The position numbers and the translations under genes were made by a program. From assembly GCA_965660935.1 (NCBI GenBank), contig CBFIBR010000044.1:1-10377 (forward strand): a stretch of DNA of 10,377 nucleotides, given 5' to 3'. The notes under the pieces were generated by a model. The model was not told the origin of the DNA. It worked only from the letters and a program-made list of their open reading frames with translations, and ran no database searches. This document shows positions 6,480 to 10,377 of this stretch, piece by piece. Origin of the DNA: UBA1172 sp002457135 (lineage in GTDB: Bacteria; Pseudomonadota; Alphaproteobacteria; Puniceispirillales; UBA1172). Each line of letters begins with the position of its first letter. Position 1 is the stretch's first letter.

Positions 6480-8105
6480 TATAGATAGTGACCGGTTGAT
6501 GATGATCACTGGCAGCAACCCGGCCAGAACGATGATGAGCGCAGGGATCGCGGCTTCTTCCAGCAATTCTTCCTTGGCGTATTGATGCGTCAGGGTTGCC
6601 AGCGTTTCGAAATTGAACGGCCGCAGCAACAGCGAGATCGGCAGTTCTTTCATGATATCAACAAAGGCGAGCAGGAACCCGGCCAGCAGTGACGGCCGCA
6701 GCAGGGGCAGAATGATCCGCCAGACCGCCTTGATGAAACCATGGCCCATAACCCGGCTGGCCGCCACCAGATTGGCAGGCTGTTTTTCCAGCCCGGACTG
6801 GACAGTGCCGAACCCGACAGCCTGAAACCGGACCACATACCCCATCACCAGCATCAGCAGGCTGCCTGTAATGATGAAATTCGTTTCAGGGTTGAACCAC
6901 CGGATCAGCGCATCACCATAACCCGAGGCCGTCAGCACACCGATGGCAAGGATGGTTCCCGGAAAGGCATAGCCCATGGCTGAAAACGCCGTCACCATAC
7001 GGCCGGGACGCGCCGATTTATGCTTGGCCATAATGCCCAGATAGGCGGCGGTGATCATGATCAGCCCCGCCGAAATCAGCGCCGCCATCCCGGTATTGGT
7101 GATCGCATCCAGAATGGCATCATCCATCGCGCCGCTGACACCTGAGATAATGAACCCGGCCAGCACCGATACCGGCAGAATAAACCCGAGCGCCACCGGC
7201 ACCATGCAGAGCAAAGGCAGCACCAGCCGCCACGCCCCCACAGCCCTGATCACCGGCACACCCGATCCGCCACGCGCCATGTTTTCGGTACGCCGTTTCG
7301 CCCTGGCCTGATTTTCCATCCATAACAGAAAGACGATCAGCACCACCGCCATCAGGGCCAGTTGCGCCGCCAGCGTGATGTTGTTCATGCCCAGCCAGAC
7401 GTTGAAAATCCCCAGCGTGATCGTGTCCACCGCGAAATATTCGACAGTCCCGAAATCCGATACCACTTCCATCAGGACCAGCGCCAGACCGGCAACAATC
7501 CCGGGACGGGCAAGGGGGAGCGCAACCGCCAGCAGTCGGCTCTGCCCAGCGACGATCGCCGCCTCAAAAAGCCGCATTGAGGTCATCCGAAAGGCGGTGC
7601 GGGCGGTGATGAAAACATAAGGGTACAGCACCGATGCCATCACCAGAATGGCCCCGCCCATGGACCGGATTTCAGGGAACCAGTAATCGCGTGATGTCTT
7701 CCAGCCTGTCACATCCCTCAGGATCGTCTGGACCGGCCCTGCGTATTCCATGAAATCGGTGTAGGTATAGGCCACCAGATAGGCCGGAACCGCGGCCGGC
7801 AGAACCAGCAGCCATTCCAGCACCGGCCGGAACGGGAAACTGTAACGGCTGATAATCCACGCTGTTCCGACCCCGAAGAAAAGGCTCAACACCCCCACCC
7901 CTGCCATCAGGACAACAGTGTTGAAGATATAATCCCCCAGCCGGGTCTGGATCAGATGCCAGAGGATGCCCTTGCTGTCCCCCATGGCCGTGACGGCAAT
8001 CGCCACCACAGGCAGAATCAGGACGAGCGCCAGCAGCCAGTGCAGCAGCTTGGCAGCAATTGAGGCCGGATCAGGTTGAAGCCCTGCAACACGGGTAATG
8101 ATCAT
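6471..8105 (-). CDS. Iron(III)-type ABC transporter permease (FbpB/SfuB-like)
   Basis: A 544-residue inner-membrane protein with about twelve hydrophobic segments in two fused permease halves, the architecture of FbpB/SfuB/AfuB proteins that pass ferric iron from a periplasmic binding protein into the cytoplasm. The first EAA loop, which docks on the ATPase, is EAAIVAGQSRLLAVALPLARP (181-201); the second is a degenerate form near 447-471 (VAASRVMGHG...LPLLRP). VLPAAVPAYLVAYTYTDF (101-118) and MKELPISLLLRPFNF (485-499) are characteristic segments. Thiamine permease ThiP is the main alternative, but the segments above and fur next door favour iron. The ATG at 8105 starts 25 bp after the fur stop codon, with AGGG about 9 nt upstream; the longer frame to 8198 would overlap fur. 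No binding-protein or ATPase gene is in the window, so its partners must be encoded elsewhere. Confidence 0.86.
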   Translation of the reverse strand: MIITRVAGLQPDPASIAAKLLHWLLALVLILPVVAIAVTAMGDSKGILWHLIQTRLGDYIFNTVVLMAGVGVLSLFFGVGTAWIISRYSFPFRPVLEWLLVLPAAVPAYLVAYTYTDFMEYAGPVQTILRDVTGWKTSRDYWFPEIRSMGGAILVMASVLYPYVFITARTAFRMTSMRLFEAAIVAGQSRLLAVALPLARPGIVAGLALVLMEVVSDFGTVEYFAVDTITLGIFNVWLGMNNITLAAQLALMAVVLIVFLLWMENQARAKRRTENMARGGSGVPVIRAVGAWRLVLPLLCMVPVALGFILPVSVLAGFIISGVSGAMDDAILDAITNTGMAALISAGLIMITAAYLGIMAKHKSARPGRMVTAFSAMGYAFPGTILAIGVLTASGYGDALIRWFNPETNFIITGSLLMLVMGYVVRFQAVGFGTVQSGLEKQPANLVAASRVMGHGFIKAVWRIILPLLRPSLLAGFLLAFVDIMKELPISLLLRPFNFETLATLTHQYAKEELLEEAAIPALIIVLAGLLPVIIINRSLSIKR

Positions 8106-8130
8106 GGTGATAAACCCTGCCCTGACGGCT

Positions 8131-8532
8131 TTAACGAATTTTCCGGCCAAACAGTTCCAGTCGATGACCGACCAGCTCAAAACCCATGTCGCGGGCAATA
8201 GTTTCTTTCAGTCGTTCCAGTTCTTCATGCTGGAATTCGTGAATTTCACCGCTATCGACATCAACCAGGTGTTCATGATGGTCACCCGCCATTTCATAGC
8301 GTGCCTTGCCATCACCGACTTCGAGCTTTTCGATCACGCCCACTTCTTCGAGGACACCGACCGTGCGGTAGATCGTGGCCAGTGAGATCGTTCTGTCGAT
8401 GGCGATGGCGCGGCGATAAATCGTTTCAACATCAGGGTGATCGTCGGCTTCATCAATCAACTCGATGATGATACGGCGCTGATGGGTCATGCGCACGCCT
8501 GCTTCGAGGCATTTGTCTATTACTTTGGCCAT
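8131..8532 (-). CDS. fur: Fur family transcriptional regulator (ferric uptake regulator)
   Basis: A 133-residue metal-sensing DNA-binding repressor of the Fur family. The winged helix spans about residues 10-80, with the recognition helix around ISLATIYRTVGVLEE (49-63). The dimerisation and metal-binding part carries H32 in DHPD, E80, and HHEH at 85-88. The Cys-x-x-Cys pair that binds structural zinc in E. coli Fur is absent (LVDVDSGEIHEF instead), as is common in alphaproteobacterial Fur/Mur proteins. Some of these respond to manganese (Mur), so the metal cannot be fixed from sequence. There is no haem-regulatory motif of the Irr type. The ATG at 8532 is chosen because MAKVIDKC is the usual beginning of this branch and AGGA lies upstream; the ATGs at 8562-8565 lack a ribosome-binding site. 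It is followed after 25 bp by the iron permease gene, very probably in one operon. Confidence 0.92.
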   Translation of the reverse strand: MAKVIDKCLEAGVRMTHQRRIIIELIDEADDHPDVETIYRRAIAIDRTISLATIYRTVGVLEEVGVIEKLEVGDGKARYEMAGDHHEHLVDVDSGEIHEFQHEELERLKETIARDMGFELVGHRLELFGRKIR

Positions 8533-8552
8533 GCGTCCTGTTCCGGCTATGA

Positions 8553-8574
8553 TTTGCCACATCATAAAGGCAAA
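8553..8574. promoter_or_regulatory. Symmetric operator candidate over the fur -10
   Basis: TTTGCC-N10-GGCAAA is a perfect 6-bp inverted repeat with a 10-bp centre that encloses the putative fur -10 hexamer. A dimeric regulator bound here would block RNA polymerase, as in autoregulation. It does not match the E. coli Fur box closely, so the cognate regulator is open. Confidence 0.4.
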
Positions 8575-8590
8575 ACCCGCATGGCATCAA
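8561..8590 (-). promoter_or_regulatory. Candidate sigma-70 promoter of fur
   Basis: On the minus strand, TTGATG (8590-8585) and TATGAT (8566-8561) are separated by 18 bp. The -10 matches the consensus at five of six positions and the -35 at four. The predicted transcript would begin near 8554, about 22 nt before the fur start. The promoter sits entirely in the gap after the MOSC gene, so fur can be expressed independently of it. Confidence 0.5.
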
Positions 8591-8594
8591 GGCA

Positions 8595-9035
8595 TCAGGC
8601 CTTACTGTAGGTCACGGCATCGCCCACCCGGATGGAACCGCCTGCAACAACCCTGCAACAGACCCCGCCACGCCATGCAGGCATCATCGCCTGTTGCAGC
8701 CCGACCCGCTTGCTTTCCATGACCTCACAAGGGTCGGTTTCCATCACCACCTCAAGCCGGACCCCGCCGATGGAGAAAACCCCGCCCTCTTCCTGGGGGG
8801 AGCGCATGCCGCTGACCAGCAGATTGGCGCGGCGTTCAGACCAGTCCATCATCGCGCCAGCATCAGCCATCGCATCGGCCCAGTCATCCTCAAACAGGAT
8901 GCTGATCTGGCGACCGTTCTTGCGGCCCCTGGCATCACCGTCAATACCGGCTTCAACCGTGATCGTTGCCTCATCCTGCTTTTCCATGGGTTTCATGATG
9001 CGCGGGGCAATGGCAATGCCTGATAGCTTGGCCAT
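8595..9035 (-). CDS. MOSC domain-containing protein
   Basis: A 146-residue single-domain MOSC protein. MOSC domains occur at the C-terminus of molybdenum-cofactor sulfurases and in stand-alone bacterial proteins such as YiiM; they are thought to handle sulfur or the molybdenum cofactor through a conserved cysteine. Supporting motifs are SERRANLLVSG (66-76), IGGVRLEVVMETDPC (89-103) with the likely functional Cys103, and the WRGGVCCRVVAGGSIRVGD block (121-139). No signal peptide or membrane segment is present, so it should be cytoplasmic. The ATG at 9035 is preceded by GAGGAG at 8 nt; the frame runs on upstream to 9242 without family similarity. It lies on the same strand as fur, 62 bp upstream of it, and is divergent from the TPR/beta-barrel gene. 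Confidence 0.88.
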   Translation of the reverse strand: MAKLSGIAIAPRIMKPMEKQDEATITVEAGIDGDARGRKNGRQISILFEDDWADAMADAGAMMDWSERRANLLVSGMRSPQEEGGVFSIGGVRLEVVMETDPCEVMESKRVGLQQAMMPAWRGGVCCRVVAGGSIRVGDAVTYSKA

Positions 9036-9240
9036 GGTCGTCTCCTCAATAGGGATTGGTCTTACGGAACGGTAAGTCCAAACGGTCCAGCCATCAAGGG
9101 ATTTCGCATCAGTCTTGGCCCGAATGGGTGATCGGCAGGATACCTTTTGGCGGCTTACGCCATTGACACCAATTCCATAATAATACTGCACTGATGCCGT
9201 TGATGACCCGCTATTTTCCTGCAATTTTTTCAGAACCTTC
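9036..9240. promoter_or_regulatory. Divergent intergenic region between the MOSC and TPR/beta-barrel genes
   Basis: About 205 bp that should hold the start signals of both flanking genes. An imperfect hairpin CTTAC-N6-GTAAG lies at 9061-9076, about 25 bp upstream of the MOSC start. On the plus strand a perfect TTGACA occurs at 9163-9168, with AT-rich sequence (ATAATAATAC) close behind it, but the spacing is too short for a standard -10. No clear promoter can be named for either gene. Confidence 0.35.
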
Positions 9241-10377
9241 ATGTTTCATTTCCCGAAGACCATCACTTCCAAGACCATCACCTCCATTGGCACTTCCATA
9301 GGCACTTCCATAGGCACTGCCCTTTGTCTTATTGGGATCAGTACTGGCATTGTCACGGCGCAGGAACTGGCCCCCGAAGAGGTGATCACCGAGAGGGAAG
9401 CGTTTGACGCTGTGTTCAGCAACCCGGCCAGCCTGATTCTGAATTTTCAGCTGGTTGGTGCGCAGTTGCGGGCGGGCAACGTCAAGGGGGGTTCAGCGAC
9501 GCTGGAACGCATCCTTACCCTTTCGAGGAACAACAGTGAGGCCCAGGCCCTGCTGGCCAATACCCAGCATCAGCTCGGCAATGTTGCCGAGGCAAGGCGC
9601 ATGGCCACCCTGCTGCTTGAAAACCCGGACGCGACCGAAACCCAGAAACAGAATATCCAGACCCTGCTTGAACGGATTGATGATGCCGAACGCCTGTTTG
9701 ACATTGATGGTGTTGTGTCAATAGGCGGAGGCATTACCGATAATATTGAGGGCGCCTCCATCGGCAATGATGCCCTCGCCTCCGACACTTTTTCGGAGGG
9801 CGGCTACAGCAAGCGCGGCACCAGCCGCCGGTTTCATTCAAGATCGGTCAGCTTCAACGTGACGGGCCGCTTTCTGGCCCAGCTCCCTGAAAATGTCAGT
9901 GTCGGGCTGAACGCCTCGGCACGGGATGTTGACGATTATGATCTCGGGGATACCGAAACCCTCGGGGTCAACGGACGCTACCTGAAAACCTATGCCCGGA
10001 CCCAGATTGTCACCGGCGGGTCCGCCAATGCGGTCAGCGTTGATGGCCGCCGCTACATGGAAAATTACAGCATTCAGGCCACCGCCCGCCATATCCTAAG
10101 GGAGGATCTGGTCGCAACCGGGACCGCCAGCAACACCTGGTCTGTATTCCACAATTCGTTTGATCGCACCATTTCAGGCAATGGCCTGCCATCGCTCCGC
10201 AATGGTCAGGGCCGCAACCTGTCTTTCAGGCTGACCCGGTTACTGGACTGGATACAGCTGGGCAGCACGCTGGCGGCGGGTGATACAACCGCCCGGGCGG
10301 AGCATAACGAAAAACGCAATTACAGCGCCAGTGTTGATGCCAGCCTGCCCCTCCTGGGCGGCATCGGCTCCATGGGG
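9241..10377 (+). CDS. Exported TPR plus beta-barrel outer-membrane protein, 3' end outside window (Slam-like architecture)
   Basis: The frame runs open from ATG at 9241 to the window edge, giving 379 residues without a stop. Residues 1-40 form a signal peptide with an unusual repeat-rich n-region (SIGT repeated three times), a hydrophobic core ALCLIGISTGIV and a likely signal-peptidase-I cut after VTA. Residues about 60-150 are helical with two TPR-like repeats (NFQLVGAQLRAGN..., ALLANTQHQLGNVAEARR...). From about 155 the sequence changes to alternating polar/apolar strands with Gly-rich and Asn/Asp-rich turns, typical of an outer-membrane barrel. A short TPR domain followed by a barrel is the layout of Slam proteins (DUF560), which help lipoproteins reach the cell surface; PgaA-like exporters are an alternative. 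The family is inferred from architecture only. No in-frame alternative start exists between the upstream stop at 9181 and 9241, and no clear Shine-Dalgarno sequence precedes the ATG. Confidence 0.75.
   Translation, partial: MFHFPKTITSKTITSIGTSIGTSIGTALCLIGISTGIVTAQELAPEEVITEREAFDAVFSNPASLILNFQLVGAQLRAGNVKGGSATLERILTLSRNNSEAQALLANTQHQLGNVAEARRMATLLLENPDATETQKQNIQTLLERIDDAERLFDIDGVVSIGGGITDNIEGASIGNDALASDTFSEGGYSKRGTSRRFHSRSVSFNVTGRFLAQLPENVSVGLNASARDVDDYDLGDTETLGVNGRYLKTYARTQIVTGGSANAVSVDGRRYMENYSIQATARHILREDLVATGTASNTWSVFHNSFDRTISGNGLPSLRNGQGRNLSFRLTRLLDWIQLGSTLAAGDTTARAEHNEKRNYSASVDASLPLLGGIGSMG
9256..9318. repeat. Tandem 15-bp and 12-bp repeats within a signal-peptide coding region
   Basis: Two 15-bp units (AAGACCATCACTTCC, then the same with one change) at 9256-9285 run into three 12-bp units (TCCATTGGCACT, then two TCCATAGGCACT) at 9283-9318. 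They encode KTITS twice and SIGT three times. Both periods are multiples of three, so gain or loss of units keeps the frame and changes only the length before the hydrophobic core. Confidence 0.85.

Noticed and set aside
8106..8198. N-terminal extension of the iron permease into fur
   Set aside because: It is the fur coding sequence read in another frame; the ATG at 8105 gives the usual family length.
9163..9186. Plus-strand promoter with a perfect TTGACA
   Set aside because: The AT-rich candidate -10 sequences lie only 7-12 bp downstream, too close for a normal promoter.
9036..9242. N-terminal extension of the MOSC protein
   Set aside because: It occupies the divergent intergenic region and lacks family similarity; GAGGAG before 9035 fixes the start.

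Overview
The window looks like a piece of an alphaproteobacterial chromosome. The evidence is a ClpB, a Fur and a cyclopropane-fatty-acid-synthase tail that all read as alphaproteobacterial versions, moderately high GC, Shine-Dalgarno-led starts and dense packing. No RNA gene, IS element, CRISPR array or phage gene is visible. A marine or Rhodospirillales-like lineage is a guess, not a result.

Layout. (1) At the left edge, the C-terminal end of a cyclopropane-fatty-acyl-phospholipid synthase (+) meets a leftward block of four genes: a DMT/EamA-family permease, a carboxymuconolactone-decarboxylase-family protein, a TerB-like protein and, furthest upstream, clpB. A weak hairpin separates clpB from the terB-like gene. 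(2) A divergent promoter region of about 180 bp separates clpB from a rightward DUF3422 membrane-anchored protein; it holds a heat-shock-type promoter candidate and a 17-bp palindrome. (3) The DUF3422 gene ends tail to tail with a leftward pair: fur and, 25 bp downstream of it, a two-domain iron(III)-type ABC permease. (4) A leftward MOSC-domain gene lies just upstream of fur, and 205 bp beyond it a rightward gene runs off the window. That gene encodes an exported protein with a helical TPR-like domain followed by what looks like an outer-membrane beta-barrel.

How they fit together. fur and the permease form a plausible transcription unit in which an iron (or manganese) sensor is co-expressed with a metal-import permease; no binding protein or ATPase gene accompanies them here. 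ClpB is the protein-disaggregation chaperone. The remaining genes are housekeeping or poorly characterised and show no clear common pathway.

I see no convincing new multi-gene system. The most unusual thread is short tandem duplications at gene ends: 16-bp units making a chain of overlapping micro-ORFs before the DMT permease start, 15-bp in-frame units in that protein's N-terminus, a 20-bp period duplication containing the iron permease stop codon, and 15/12-bp units inside a signal peptide. The other leads are a symmetric operator-like sequence over the fur -10, a palindrome at the DUF3422 start, and the truncated TPR/beta-barrel protein.
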